A stretch of 64,000 nt of DNA from Agarilytica rhodophyticola (GCF_002157225.2 NZ_CP020038.1:1263001-1327000), one strand, 5' to 3'; positions 1 through 10,860 are shown, counted from the first letter of the stretch. Translations and numbers: made by a program. Notes: generated from the sequence alone by a model not told the origin.

Positions 1-2
1 GT

Positions 3-3000
3 GTTGTGCTGCTCTCGGTTGATGGTCATGGTGTGGTCAGCCTTGGTCACGATGAAGAACTTACACTCGATCAGGAGCTACTAGCCTTACTTGATCAAAT
101 CCTCGAAGAGGGAATCGGTGAAGGTGTTAATTTTGAGCTTATAGCCCAGGCTTTAGAGGGAGGTGAATCTATTGAAGATTTGCTGCAAGCACCTGCTGCA
201 GGCGGCTCACCAGATGGCAGTTCTAGTTCGTCTGCTGGTAGCGCTGCACGGGTAGAGTTGACCGCTGGTAGAATAACCCCAGAAAGTGGTTTTGAAACAT
301 CGGGCTTAACTCGTGTCGCCACACAAACAAACGCTGAAAATTTTCAGCAGTTTAACAACCCGCCGAGTACCACCGGAATCGCAGATGTCAGCATTGACGA
401 GGATGTTCCAGTATCCTTCGATTTATCTCAGTCTTTTTCTGATATCGATGTAGCGCAAAGTCTACAATTTACTGTTAGCTCGTTGCCTGAAGGTTTGTCC
501 TTCGACCCCCAGACTGGAGTGTTAAGTGGAACCCCCACTAATGACGCTGCATTTTCGCAAGATGGCCAGTACCTTATTTCTGTGACAGCCACGGATAACT
601 CGGGCTTTGTTAACAATTCAGTAACGACAACATTTAATCTCAATGTTAACAACGTTAATGATGCTCCTATCGCCGGTGCTCCCATTGACCTTGGGCAAAT
701 TAACGAAGATCAAAGTATTGTTTTTAATGCGACACAACTATTGGCGGGTTCTTCGGATATTGACGCTTCCGATATTCTAACGGTTTCAGGTGTTAGCTTA
801 GTGTCTGGCGAGGGGGAAGTTATTGACAACGGTGATGGAACCTTTACTTTTACTCCTTCGGAAAATTGGTTCGGAAATCCCCAATTTTCTTATACCGTCT
901 CCGATGGCCAAGGAGGTGAAGCTGAAAATACAATCTCTCTTGCGGTTGATGCTGTTAATGATGCACCGATAGCCAATGCCGATTCTCTTGTCAGTACCGT
1001 TCCGCTGACATCTGTTAACGTAAACGCTTTGGGAAATGATACCGATGTTGATGGCGATGACTTATCCATCACTGGTGCTAGCGCCACAAGCGGCAGTGTC
1101 GTAATCGAAAGCGATGGTACTTTAACCTATACTCCCAACGACGGTTTTTTTGGCACGGATACTATTCAATATACCCTATCTGACGGTAATGGCGGTGAAA
1201 GCCAAACCACAATTCCGGTGTCTGTTGTTTATGACCCAGGTGTTGTGACAATTAATAATAGTGACACTGTAAACACGAATACTCCCAGCTTCTCAGGTAC
1301 AAGTGCGAATATCCAAGGGGATATCACGCTTACTGTAAATGGCGTCGATTACAGCGTTACTCCAGCTTCAGATGGTAGCTGGAACTTTACTATACCTGCT
1401 GGTGCAAGCTTGCCTGATGGCAATTATCAAGTGAGTGTCTCCGGCACAGATATACTCAGCAATGATTCCACAGCTACTGATGATTTCATCGTTGATGCTT
1501 TGTTACCAACGGTCACTATTGTCGATCAAAATTCGGTATCAAATAGCTTCCCTACCTTTGAAGGTACGAGTGCTAATACCGATGGGGACTTCACTCTATC
1601 AGTCAACGGTGTTGATTACACAGTAACACCTCAGCCAAATGGGGACTGGAGTTTTACCCTTCCCGCAGCCTTGCCTGATGGAGATTACACCGCGCAAATT
1701 ACTGTAAGCGATGCGCAGGGTAATACGGCTTCCGCTGATGATTTATTCGTTGTTGATGCCTTTGCGCCGGAAGTCACAATAGATGATCAATCGGTTGTCT
1801 CTGGTACTGTGATTTTTTCGGGCACTTCGGCCAACACTGATGGCGACTTGATGCTGACCGTCGACGGTATGTCTTATTCGGTAACACCTGCGGCCGATGG
1901 CTCATGGACTTTCACTCTGCCGCCATCAGACGTATTGCCAGACGGTAATTACACCGCCACCATTATCGGCAATGATGCCCAGGGCAACTCCGCCTCAGAT
2001 CGCGATGATTTTGTGGTAGATAACGACATTCCCATCGTCACCATTAATAATTTGGATACCGTTGATTCGCCGCTCCCTACTTTCTCTGGTACCAGCGCAA
2101 ATATCGATGGCTACCTTACGCTGACTGTCAATGGTATTGACTACACCGTAACGCCAGATGCCACCACCGGCGCTTGGGTATTTACTATCCCAGACCCCGA
2201 TGCCTTGGCCGACGGTAATTACACGGCTTCCATCAGCGGCAGTGACTTAGCTGGCAATGTCTCCAATGATAGTGATGATTTTGTTATCGATGCAGTGGAT
2301 GATATTCCGGCTATCAGTGGCGATACAGCAGGAAGTGTTACGGAAGATGATGCGGCCACACTAACCGTTTCTGGAGATTTAGATGCTGCTGGTGGTGATC
2401 CAGGCGAAGATCAGTTTAATCCAGAAACTCTGAACGGTACCTATGGTGAACTTGAAATCAACGCCGCCGGGGAATGGACTTTCACGGCCGACAATAGCCA
2501 AGCAGCGATTCAAGCCTTAGCACCGGGTCAAACCTTGACCGACACTTTTACCGTGACCAATGCGGACGGAGTCACTACCCAAGATATCGTGATTACCATC
2601 AATGGTAACGATGATGTGCCTACGATTACGGGCGATACCACTGGCTCGGTCACCGAAGATGATGCGACAATGTTGACTACATCTGGTGATTTGGACGCTG
2701 CCGGCGGTGATTCGGGAGAAGATCAATTTAATCCTGAAACGCTAACCGGTACCTATGGTGAACTTGAAATCAACGCTGCCGGAGAATGGACTTTCACGGC
2801 CGACAATAGCCAAGCGGCCATTCAAGCCTTAGCCCCGGGTCAAACGTTAACGAATACTTTTACTGTCACGAATGCGGACGGAGTGACGACCCAAGATATC
2901 GTGATTACCATTAATGGTAACGATGATGTGCCTACCATTACGGGCGATACTTCTGGCTCTGTCACTGAAGATGCTGCCGCAACCCTCACCACTTCTGGTG

Positions 3001-6000
3001 ATTTAGATGCGGCTGGCGGTGATGCGGGAGAAGATCAGTTTAACCCCGAAACGCTAACCGGCACCTATGGTGAACTTGAAATTAACGCTGCCGGGGAATG
3101 GACATACGAAGCGGTCAATTCTCAAGCCGCGATTCAAGCCTTAGCGCCAGGGCAGACGCTGACTGACACTTTTACCGTCACGAATGCGGACGGGGTGACC
3201 ACCCAAGATATCGTCATTACCATCAATGGTAACGATGATGTGCCCACGATTACCGGCGATACTGCCGGTTCCGTGACAGAAGACGATGCTGCCACGTTAA
3301 CGGTTTCCGGTGATTTGGATGCGACCGGCGGTGATGCGGGCGAAGATCAGTTTAATCCTGAAACTCTGAACGGCACCTATGGTGATCTCACGATTAATGC
3401 GGCTGGAGAATGGACGTATTCGGCTGTGAATAGCCAAGCCGCGATTCAAGCCTTAGCGCCTGGTCAAACGCTCACGGAAAGCTTTACCGTCACGAATGCG
3501 GACGGAGTCACTACCCAAGATATCGTGATTACCATCAATGGCAATGATGATGTGCCCACCATTACAGGCGATACCACTGGCTCGGTCACCGAAGATGATG
3601 CGGCAATGTTGACTACATCTGGTGATTTGGATGCGGCCGGCGGCGATGTGGGAGAAGATCAGTTTAATCCTGAAACTCTGAACGGCACCTATGGCGAACT
3701 TGAAATCAACGCCGCGGGGGAATGGACTTTCACGGCTGACAATAGTCAAGCCGCGATTCAAGCCTTAGCCCCGGGTCAAACGTTAACGGATACTTTTACT
3801 GTCACCAACGCTGACGGGGTGACGACCCAAGATATCGTGATTACCATCAATGGTAACGATGATGTGCCTACGATTACGGGTGATACTTCTGGCTCTGTCA
3901 CTGAAGATGCTGCTGCGACCCTCACCACTTCTGGCGATTTAGATGCGGCCGGCGGCGATGCGGGAGAAGATCAATTTAACGCCGAAACCCTGACCGGTAC
4001 TTATGGTGAACTTGAAATTAACGCCGCCGGGGAATGGACTTTTACGGCCGACAATAGTCAAGCGGCGATTCAGGCTTTAGCCCCGGGTCAGACGTTAACG
4101 GAAACCTTTACCGTCACGAATGCGGATGGGGTGACGACCCAAGATATCGTGATTACCATCAATGGTAACGATGATGTGCCCACCATTACGGGCGATACCA
4201 CTGGCTCGGTCACTGAAGATGATGCCGCGACCCTAACAACCAGCGGTGATTTAGACGCGGCCGGCGGTGATGCGGGTGAAGATCGATTTAACGCTGAAAC
4301 ACTGACCGGTACCTATGGTGAACTTGAAATCAACGCAGCGGGGGAATGGACTTTTACGGCCGACAATAGCCAAGCGGCGATTCAAGCCTTAGCCCCGGGT
4401 CAAACGTTAACGGATACTTTTACTGTCACGAATGCGGACGGGGTGACGACCCAAGATATCGTCATTACCATCAATGGTAACGATGATGTGCCCACGATTA
4501 CCGGCGATACTGCCGGTTCCGTGACAGAAGACGATGCTGCCACGTTAACGGTTTCCGGTGATTTGGATGCGACCGGCGGTGATGCGGGCGAAGATCAGTT
4601 TAATCCTGAAACTCTGAACGGCACCTATGGTGATCTCACGATTAATGCGGCTGGAGAATGGACGTATTCGGCTGTGAATAGCCAAGCCGCGATTCAAGCC
4701 TTAGCGCCTGGTCAAACGCTCACGGAAAGCTTTACCGTCACGAATGCGGACGGAGTCACTACCCAAGATATCGTGATTACCATCAATGGCAATGATGATG
4801 TGCCCACCATTACAGGCGATACCACTGGCTCGGTCACCGAAGATGATGCGGCAATGTTGACTACATCTGGTGATTTGGATGCGGCCGGCGGCGATGTGGG
4901 AGAAGATCAGTTTAATCCTGAAACTCTGAACGGCACCTATGGCGAACTTGAAATCAACGCAGCGGGGGAATGGACTTTCACGGCCGACAATAGCCAAGCG
5001 GCGATTCAAGCCTTAGCCCCGGGTCAAACGTTAACGGATACTTTTACTGTCACGAATGCGGACGGGGTGACCACGCAAGATATCGTGATTACCATCAATG
5101 GCAATGATGATGTTCCCACGATTACCGGCGATACTGCCGGTTCTGTCACTGAAGATGATGCCGCGACCCTCACCACTTCTGGCGATTTAGATGCGGCCGG
5201 CGGCGATGCGGGCGAAGATCAGTTTAATCCTGAAACTCTGAACGGTACCTATGGTGAACTTGAAATCAACGCCGCCGGGGAATGGACTTTCACGGCCGAC
5301 AATAGCCAAGCGGCGATTCAGTCTTTAGCCCCAGGTCAAACCTTGACCGACACCTTTACCGTGACCAACGCGGATGGGGTGACCACCCAAGATATTGTCA
5401 TTACTATCAATGGCAATGACGATGTGCCCACCATTACCGGGGATACTACCGGCTCGGTCACCGAAGATGATGCCGCGACCCTCACCACTTCTGGCGATTT
5501 AGATGCGGCCGGCGGCGATGCGGGCGAAGATCAGTTTAATCCCGAAACCCTGACTGGCACCTATGGTGAACTTGAAATTAACGCCGCCGGGGAATGGACT
5601 TTCACGGCCGACAATAGCCAAGCCGCAATTCAAGCCTTAGCCCCAGGTCAAACGCTCACTGACACCTTTACCGTGACCAACGCGGACGGAGTCACCACCC
5701 AAGATATTGTCATTACCATCAACGGCAACGACGATGTGCCTACGATTACGGGCGATACCACCGGTTCGGTCACCGAAGATGATGCCGCCGCCTTAACGGT
5801 TTCGGGCGATCTTGACGCGGCCGGCGGTGATGCGGGAGAAGATCAATTTAACGCTGAAACCCTGACCGGCACCTATGGTGATCTCACGATTAATGCGGCT
5901 GGAGAATGGACGTATTCGGCTGTGAATAGCCAAGCCGCGATTCAAGCCTTAGCGCCTGGTCAAACGCTCACGGAAACCTTTACTGTCACCAACGCGGACG

Positions 6001-8810
6001 GAGTCACTACCCAAGATATCGTGATTACCATCAATGGTAACGACGATGTGCCCACCATTACCGGGGATACCACCGGCTCGGTCACTGAAGACGCTGCCGC
6101 CACCTTAACGGTTTCGGGCGATCTTGACGCGTCTGGCGGTGATGCGGGAGAAGATCAGTTTAATCCCGAAACCCTGACCGGCACCTATGGTGAACTTGAA
6201 ATTAACGCGGCGGGGGAATGGACTTTCACGGCCGACAATAGCCAAGCGGCCATTCAAGCCTTAGCCCCAGGTCAAACCTTGACCGACACCTTTACCGTGA
6301 CCAATGCGGATGGGGTGACCACCCAAGATATTGTCATTACCATCAATGGCAACGACGATGTGCCCACCATTACCGGGGATACTACCGGTTCGGTCACTGA
6401 AGATGATGCTACATTCTTAAGAGTTTCTGGCGATTTAGATGCAGCCGGCGGTGATGCAGGTGAAGACTTATTTACTCCACAGACTCAAACTGCCACTTAT
6501 GGTGTACTTATCATAAATGCTAATGGTGGGTGGGAGTACTCTGTAGATAATGGTTTAAGTGCTATTCAAGCGCTAGCGCCCGGCCAGACAATTACTGAGA
6601 CCTTTACTGTCACCAATGCGGATGGGGTGACCACCCAAGATATCGTGATTACCATCAATGGCAATGATGATGTGCCTACGATTACCGGCGATACCGCCGG
6701 TTCCGTGACAGAAGACGATGCCGCCACGTTAACGGTTTCCGGTGATTTGGACGCAGCAGGTGGCGATGCAGGCGAAGATGAATTCACCGATGCCACTTTA
6801 ACTGGAACTTATGGCACTCTTGAAATTAGCCGCAATGGCGAGTGGCGTTATAGCGCCGATAATAGTCAAACTGCTATTCAGCAACTGGCGGTTGGGGTTG
6901 CTCTGACAGATACATTCACAGTATTGAATGCCGATGGTGTGACTGCTGAGACTGTAGCCATCACGATAAACGGTGCTGATGATGTTCCCACCATTACCGG
7001 AGATACCACCGGTCTTCTGACGGAAGATGACGCGCCATCATTGACAGTAACAGGGGATCTTGACGCTAGCGGAGGTGATGCAGGCGAAGATCTTTTTGTT
7101 CCGGAAACGATCACCGGTACCTATGGTGAGCTAACCATCGATGCTAACGGCAACTGGTCTTATAGTGCAGCGAATGATCAAGAAGCCATACAGCGCTTGA
7201 CCGACGCCACTGATAACCTAACTGATACCATTACTGTGACTAATGCTGATGGTGTTACTACTCAAGATATTGTGATTACCATCAGAGGTGATCTCAATGG
7301 GGTTCCAGATGTATTTGTAGATGATTCGGATATTACGCCCACTACCGTTAACTTAGACTTTGAGTTTGTAGGCGATGATTTCGATCCAACACCTCAAGAT
7401 GATTTTACTGATGCCGGTGGCGTTGATCCTGCCAACCTCTCGTTGAATTCAGAAAGCAATGTTACAGTTAACTTTGTTTCCGAATCGGCGGGCTTTAGTA
7501 GCTCTATTGGTTGGTATCAGATAGATGATAGTGGTCGCATTGTTAATACGGAGTTTATCTGGGCAGACTCCAATAACATTTCGTCGGCCGATGAAAGCAT
7601 TACACTTAATAACGTGAGTGAAGGTCGTATAGGCTTTTTTCTTGTGCAAAATGGTTTTAGCGATGTGAATGCTCTGTTATCCAGAGGAAGCGGCTTCTTC
7701 CGTTTTGAGGATTCTGCCGGTAACCCAGCGACAACCTCTACGCCGGGTGCTGTACTTGTTTACTACAGTGATGGCGATGAGAATAGCCCTGCAGGCTTCA
7801 GGCTAGAGTTGCCGCCAACTTTACATGCTAGCAACCCCAATTTAAATCCAGATGGACTGGAGCATTCTGATTCAGGTGTTGATGCTGGTGATCCAAGTCG
7901 ACTGGTGATTGGTTTTGAAGATCTTATTGCCTCCGACCCATCAAGTCCTAATTCTGGCGTCGACTGGGACTTAAGAGACTTTGTTTTTAGCATTGAAATC
8001 TCAGGTGTTGCACAAAATGTGGCAAGTGTGGCATCCAACCTCGAAATTGTTGACGATGGCACTGACTTACAAGCTGCAGCAGTAAATCTTATTTTAGGTC
8101 GAGAAGCGGATCAGCTCACTTTGTTGGATGTTACGGAAGATTTGGCAGCTTCTTACGGTATTACTGTAGAATATGACGCTGTTTCTCGAACCCTCAACTT
8201 TTCCGGAACCGCCTCCATTGCGCAGTACGAAGAAATTTTGTCGCAGATACAGGTTGCCAGCTCGGAAACACTGGGAAGTGAACCTCGACAAGTAGAGGTT
8301 AGAGTCACCGATACTGATGGCAATACTAGTGTGGTCAACACCATTAACCTGAATGCGGACGCAAGTTATAGTTTTGATCAAGACGACTTTATTGCAGGCA
8401 ACGATGACGGTAATCTGCTATCCGGACTGGTAGGCGACGACGTGATCTTTGGTGGTCTGGGTAATGATACTGCTACGGGAGGCTCTGGTGCTGACACATT
8501 TGTTTGGCAGGCAGGCGATGAAGCCTCATCGGCGGTTGACACTATTACCGACTTCACTATTGGCGTTGGTGGTGATGTTTTAGATGTCTCTGATTTACTG
8601 CAAGGCGAGAGTGATTCTGCCTTAGTTTTGGATGATTACTTAGACTTTTCATCTGACGGTACGGATACAACAATATCTATTGATGTGGATGGTGATGGTT
8701 CAGGGGCTGATATGACCATTGTGCTACAAGGGGTTGATCTGACGACTTTTGGCGCTGATCAGAGCATTATTCAAAACCTCATAGATAACAACAATATTAT
8801 TACTGATTAG
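3..8810 (+). CDS. Giant LapA/BapA-like type I-secreted adhesin with VCBS repeats (5' end outside window)
   Basis: The frame is open to the window edge, so the N-terminus is missing and the GTG at position 6 is probably not the start. The visible order is: end of a retention-module-like region with a PAAG motif (about residues 63-66), a dystroglycan-type cadherin-like domain (about 120-215), two further cadherin/Ig-like domains (to about 410), four Ig-like repeats with a D-x-D-x-F-V-V-D spacer, 16 VCBS repeats of 104 residues, a DUF4114-like domain (about 2440-2650), and a C-terminal RTX stretch (GxGxDx-type) with a VCA0849-class type I secretion signal. Known family role: surface adhesion and biofilm formation, exported by an ABC/MFP/TolC channel and released by a LapG-type periplasmic protease. 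No transporter or LapDG gene lies in the window. A hairpin follows the stop. Family assignment is sure; the ligand is unknown. Confidence 0.93.
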   Translation, partial: VVLLSVDGHGVVSLGHDEELTLDQELLALLDQILEEGIGEGVNFELIAQALEGGESIEDLLQAPAAGGSPDGSSSSSAGSAARVELTAGRITPESGFETSGLTRVATQTNAENFQQFNNPPSTTGIADVSIDEDVPVSFDLSQSFSDIDVAQSLQFTVSSLPEGLSFDPQTGVLSGTPTNDAAFSQDGQYLISVTATDNSGFVNNSVTTTFNLNVNNVNDAPIAGAPIDLGQINEDQSIVFNATQLLAGSSDIDASDILTVSGVSLVSGEGEVIDNGDGTFTFTPSENWFGNPQFSYTVSDGQGGEAENTISLAVDAVNDAPIANADSLVSTVPLTSVNVNALGNDTDVDGDDLSITGASATSGSVVIESDGTLTYTPNDGFFGTDTIQYTLSDGNGGESQTTIPVSVVYDPGVVTINNSDTVNTNTPSFSGTSANIQGDITLTVNGVDYSVTPASDGSWNFTIPAGASLPDGNYQVSVSGTDILSNDSTATDDFIVDALLPTVTIVDQNSVSNSFPTFEGTSANTDGDFTLSVNGVDYTVTPQPNGDWSFTLPAALPDGDYTAQITVSDAQGNTASADDLFVVDAFAPEVTIDDQSVVSGTVIFSGTSANTDGDLMLTVDGMSYSVTPAADGSWTFTLPPSDVLPDGNYTATIIGNDAQGNSASDRDDFVVDNDIPIVTINNLDTVDSPLPTFSGTSANIDGYLTLTVNGIDYTVTPDATTGAWVFTIPDPDALADGNYTASISGSDLAGNVSNDSDDFVIDAVDDIPAISGDTAGSVTEDDAATLTVSGDLDAAGGDPGEDQFNPETLNGTYGELEINAAGEWTFTADNSQAAIQALAPGQTLTDTFTVTNADGVTTQDIVITINGNDDVPTITGDTTGSVTEDDATMLTTSGDLDAAGGDSGEDQFNPETLTGTYGELEINAAGEWTFTADNSQAAIQALAPGQTLTNTFTVTNADGVTTQDIVITINGNDDVPTITGDTSGSVTEDAAATLTTSGDLDAAGGDAGEDQFNPETLTGTYGELEINAAGEWTYEAVNSQAAIQALAPGQTLTDTFTVTNADGVTTQDIVITINGNDDVPTITGDTAGSVTEDDAATLTVSGDLDATGGDAGEDQFNPETLNGTYGDLTINAAGEWTYSAVNSQAAIQALAPGQTLTESFTVTNADGVTTQDIVITINGNDDVPTITGDTTGSVTEDDAAMLTTSGDLDAAGGDVGEDQFNPETLNGTYGELEINAAGEWTFTADNSQAAIQALAPGQTLTDTFTVTNADGVTTQDIVITINGNDDVPTITGDTSGSVTEDAAATLTTSGDLDAAGGDAGEDQFNAETLTGTYGELEINAAGEWTFTADNSQAAIQALAPGQTLTETFTVTNADGVTTQDIVITINGNDDVPTITGDTTGSVTEDDAATLTTSGDLDAAGGDAGEDRFNAETLTGTYGELEINAAGEWTFTADNSQAAIQALAPGQTLTDTFTVTNADGVTTQDIVITINGNDDVPTITGDTAGSVTEDDAATLTVSGDLDATGGDAGEDQFNPETLNGTYGDLTINAAGEWTYSAVNSQAAIQALAPGQTLTESFTVTNADGVTTQDIVITINGNDDVPTITGDTTGSVTEDDAAMLTTSGDLDAAGGDVGEDQFNPETLNGTYGELEINAAGEWTFTADNSQAAIQALAPGQTLTDTFTVTNADGVTTQDIVITINGNDDVPTITGDTAGSVTEDDAATLTTSGDLDAAGGDAGEDQFNPETLNGTYGELEINAAGEWTFTADNSQAAIQSLAPGQTLTDTFTVTNADGVTTQDIVITINGNDDVPTITGDTTGSVTEDDAATLTTSGDLDAAGGDAGEDQFNPETLTGTYGELEINAAGEWTFTADNSQAAIQALAPGQTLTDTFTVTNADGVTTQDIVITINGNDDVPTITGDTTGSVTEDDAAALTVSGDLDAAGGDAGEDQFNAETLTGTYGDLTINAAGEWTYSAVNSQAAIQALAPGQTLTETFTVTNADGVTTQDIVITINGNDDVPTITGDTTGSVTEDAAATLTVSGDLDASGGDAGEDQFNPETLTGTYGELEINAAGEWTFTADNSQAAIQALAPGQTLTDTFTVTNADGVTTQDIVITINGNDDVPTITGDTTGSVTEDDATFLRVSGDLDAAGGDAGEDLFTPQTQTATYGVLIINANGGWEYSVDNGLSAIQALAPGQTITETFTVTNADGVTTQDIVITINGNDDVPTITGDTAGSVTEDDAATLTVSGDLDAAGGDAGEDEFTDATLTGTYGTLEISRNGEWRYSADNSQTAIQQLAVGVALTDTFTVLNADGVTAETVAITINGADDVPTITGDTTGLLTEDDAPSLTVTGDLDASGGDAGEDLFVPETITGTYGELTIDANGNWSYSAANDQEAIQRLTDATDNLTDTITVTNADGVTTQDIVITIRGDLNGVPDVFVDDSDITPTTVNLDFEFVGDDFDPTPQDDFTDAGGVDPANLSLNSESNVTVNFVSESAGFSSSIGWYQIDDSGRIVNTEFIWADSNNISSADESITLNNVSEGRIGFFLVQNGFSDVNALLSRGSGFFRFEDSAGNPATTSTPGAVLVYYSDGDENSPAGFRLELPPTLHASNPNLNPDGLEHSDSGVDAGDPSRLVIGFEDLIASDPSSPNSGVDWDLRDFVFSIEISGVAQNVASVASNLEIVDDGTDLQAAAVNLILGREADQLTLLDVTEDLAASYGITVEYDAVSRTLNFSGTASIAQYEEILSQIQVASSETLGSEPRQVEVRVTDTDGNTSVVNTINLNADASYSFDQDDFIAGNDDGNLLSGLVGDDVIFGGLGNDTATGGSGADTFVWQAGDEASSAVDTITDFTIGVGGDVLDVSDLLQGESDSALVLDDYLDFSSDGTDTTISIDVDGDGSGADMTIVLQGVDLTTFGADQSIIQNLIDNNNIITD
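192..203 (+). other. Codons for PAAG, candidate LapG cleavage site
   Basis: The protein reads L-L-Q-A-P-A-A-G-G after a short amphipathic helical stretch. LapG proteases cut LapA-type adhesins between the two alanines of TAAG, PAAG or AAAG motifs in the N-terminal retention module. Position and context fit; cleavage is inferred. Confidence 0.6.
3201..3712 (+). repeat. First copy of a 512-bp identical internal duplication
   Basis: This stretch, covering VCBS units 4 and most of 5, matches 4449-4960 base for base by eye, at an offset of 1248 bp (four units). Neighbouring units differ at many synonymous sites. Confidence 0.85.
4449..4960 (+). repeat. Second copy of the 512-bp identical internal duplication
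   Basis: Identical to 3201-3712. Mismatches reappear immediately outside at 4448 and 4961, so this is a recent tract exchange or four-unit duplication. Confidence 0.85.
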
Positions 8811-8818
8811 GACTAGTG

Positions 8819-8850
8819 GCTTATGGAACCTGTTATCAGGCTCCATAAGC
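8819..8850. terminator. Shared hairpin between convergent genes
   Basis: A 14-bp inverted repeat (GCTTATGGAACCTG / CAGGCTCCATAAGC, one mismatch) with a TTAT loop lies just after the adhesin stop and overlaps the stop codon of the convergent hydrolase gene. No long T-run follows, so the terminator role is likely but not certain. Confidence 0.6.
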
Positions 8851-9831
8851 TGTAATAAAGTCTAACATGCGTTCGTCGGCCCAGCTTGCTCGGCGGATAT
8901 GCTTTATAAAAGCGCAGTGTGATCCATAGTCTTGAATATCAAACGTTAACTTCTCACTACAGTTTTTCTTTTGTATGGCTTCGATATCCTCTATGGGAAT
9001 TACGGGGTCATCTTTACTTGCAATCAACAGTGTCTCAACTTTTATTTCTGATAAAAGCTCCGGCGTGATCGTGTAGGATTGAAAGTAGTCTTCAACGGAA
9101 TCAAACCCTGTATATTCAGGTATAAAAAAGTCATTCATTTTTACCAGTGTGTTCAGGCTTTCTAACTGTGTCTGATAGTTATACTGAGGAAATAAATTCA
9201 ATTTTTTCTGTAAGGAATGTTTCCACTTGCGCACGAAGTACCACTCGTAAAAAGGTAGAGTGTCTGTTATTGCTTGCGTACTATGGTCGGGTCTTATTAC
9301 CGGGCATATAGATACAATACGAGCTAATGCATGAGGTAGCTCGGTGGCACGAGTGCCTACTCTCAAGGCGAAGTTTGCGCCTAATGAAAAGCCTGCAAGG
9401 TAGCAGTGTGTATGGGGTATAAGTGTTTGGATTTTAGCGATAGCGTCCATTGCCTCGTCAATAAGTGATGAGTTGAAAATGCCTTCGTTAAGATGATGTG
9501 AATCATGATGATCTTTGAAATTGAGACGAAAAATATTGAATCCTGATTCGAACGCTTTGCCTCCAGATGACAAAACATAGCCGGAATCACAAGAGCCTTC
9601 CCAACCATGAAATAATATAAGTAAAGGCCGGGTGGTCTTATCGTTGTGTATGGTTTTCATACCACTTAAGCGAACGTCGTTTGCAATTTCAAGAGTGACT
9701 TGCTGTGAGTTTTTTATTAGCGATGAATACTCTCTTTTTAACAGTATTCTTCTTAAACGGCTGCTTGTAATAAGGTTCTGCACATGTGTATTCGCGATCC
9801 AAACGGATGGCTTAAAAATATCTCTACTCAA
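8836..9831 (-). CDS. YheT/EMB8-family alpha/beta hydrolase
   Basis: A 331-residue cytoplasmic protein. The nucleophile elbow G-F-S-L-G (Ser149) follows a conserved L-F-H-G-W-E-G oxyanion-hole strand near residues 73-79. An S-K-D-D-P-V-I-P strand near 270 and G-S-H-C near 302 supply the probable Asp and His of the triad. Length and motif order match YheT, a putative carboxylesterase or lipase whose physiological substrate is unknown. It is divergent from the M23 peptidase gene and convergent with the adhesin. ATG start at 9831. Confidence 0.85.
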   Translation of the reverse strand: MSRDIFKPSVWIANTHVQNLITSSRLRRILLKREYSSLIKNSQQVTLEIANDVRLSGMKTIHNDKTTRPLLILFHGWEGSCDSGYVLSSGGKAFESGFNIFRLNFKDHHDSHHLNEGIFNSSLIDEAMDAIAKIQTLIPHTHCYLAGFSLGANFALRVGTRATELPHALARIVSICPVIRPDHSTQAITDTLPFYEWYFVRKWKHSLQKKLNLFPQYNYQTQLESLNTLVKMNDFFIPEYTGFDSVEDYFQSYTITPELLSEIKVETLLIASKDDPVIPIEDIEAIQKKNCSEKLTFDIQDYGSHCAFIKHIRRASWADERMLDFITAYGA

Positions 9832-9956
9832 GTGTATAACTCTATCTATTGATTTGCGAATACTGTTGAATGTTGCATATTATTGGTGGTTAAGTCCAAT
9901 AGTATGATAAAAATACACGCCTAACCTTAACTGTATTAAGTAAGAGTGCTTAAATT

Positions 9957-10772
9957 GTGCGCATTTTAATTTTCTTTGTATATCTTTTTTCTGTGTCTAG
10001 TGTGGCTTCCGATTTACAAATATCCGGCGAGTGGATACAGGGTGGTTTATTAAAGGGTAAGACATCACCTGCAAATAAAGTGATAATTTTTGATCGTGAT
10101 GTTTACGTTTCTGAGCAAGGCGAATTTGTGTTCGGACTAGGAAGAGATACTCCTAACAAATTTAAAATTTCGGTTAAAGCACCATCAAAAGAAGTGCAAG
10201 ACTATTTTTATGATGTTAAGCAGCGCCAATACCCTACACAGAAAATTGAAGGCGTAGCGAAGAAGTATGTCGCCCCTCCAAAAGAGGTGACACGCAGAAT
10301 ACAAACCGAAGCTGCGCAAGTTAAAGCTGCGCGCAAACAATTCTCCACCCATGATTTTTTTACAGTAGGATTTAAGCTACCTCTTAAAGGGCCTATTACT
10401 GGAGTATATGGCAGCCAAAGGGTTTTTAACGGTGTACCTAAACGGCCACACTATGGTTTAGATATCGCGGGGCCTGTTGGCGCAGTAGTAAAGGCGCCTG
10501 CAGCCGGTATTGTCAGACTAGTGCATGAAGACATGTACTACTCCGGTGGCACCTTGATCATTGACCATGGTCAGGGTATCTCATCTACATTTATTCATTT
10601 GAGTAAAATACTGGTATCTGAAGGTGATATGATTGATGTCCTTGAGCCTATTGCCGAAGTTGGTGCCACCGGCAGGGTGACTGGCCCGCACTTAGATTGG
10701 CGTATCAATTGGTTTAATCAGCGCCTAGATCCTGCTTTGTTATTGCCGTCTTCTGATTCGAAATCTCAATAA
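9957..10772 (+). CDS. Exported M23 (LytM) family metallopeptidase
   Basis: A 271-residue protein starting at GTG. A signal peptide (hydrophobic residues 3-17, V-A-S before Asp19) sends it to the periplasm. The C-terminal M23 domain has H165-x3-D169 (HYGLDIAG), F-I-H-L-S with His214 and G-P-H-L-D-W with His245, the zinc and catalytic residues of LytM endopeptidases that cut peptidoglycan cross-bridges. A basic linker (about 95-135) separates it from an N-terminal beta-rich part. All zinc ligands are present, so it should be an active enzyme rather than an EnvC-like activator. It heads the row leading to alaS. Confidence 0.88.
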   Translation: MRILIFFVYLFSVSSVASDLQISGEWIQGGLLKGKTSPANKVIIFDRDVYVSEQGEFVFGLGRDTPNKFKISVKAPSKEVQDYFYDVKQRQYPTQKIEGVAKKYVAPPKEVTRRIQTEAAQVKAARKQFSTHDFFTVGFKLPLKGPITGVYGSQRVFNGVPKRPHYGLDIAGPVGAVVKAPAAGIVRLVHEDMYYSGGTLIIDHGQGISSTFIHLSKILVSEGDMIDVLEPIAEVGATGRVTGPHLDWRINWFNQRLDPALLLPSSDSKSQ

Positions 10773-10860
10773 ATCACGAGGAGCTCCGCGAGATAGAGAC
10801 ACAGCAGGGGTAAGCAGTGTAATATTCGTGCTTTTCTTCGATTTAGTATGTACAAGAGAT

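Larger units (their letters stand above)
2305..7300 (+). repeat. Sixteen tandem 312-bp VCBS repeats
   Basis: Sixteen units each begin with I-T/S-G-D-T and contain S-V-T-E-D (L-L-T-E-D in the last), a G-E-D-x-F block, an A-I-Q-x-L block and T-N-A-D-G-V-T. The period is exactly 312 bp (104 codons) over most of the array. Units 14-16 diverge most in protein and codon use; units 2-13 are almost interchangeable. This is coding sequence of the adhesin, not a separate element. Confidence 0.95.

Noticed and set aside
2517..5009. Open frames on the minus strand of the VCBS array, some 102 residues long and nearly identical
   Set aside because: They repeat with the 312-bp period and mirror the coding strand's composition; no ribosome sites or independent conservation.
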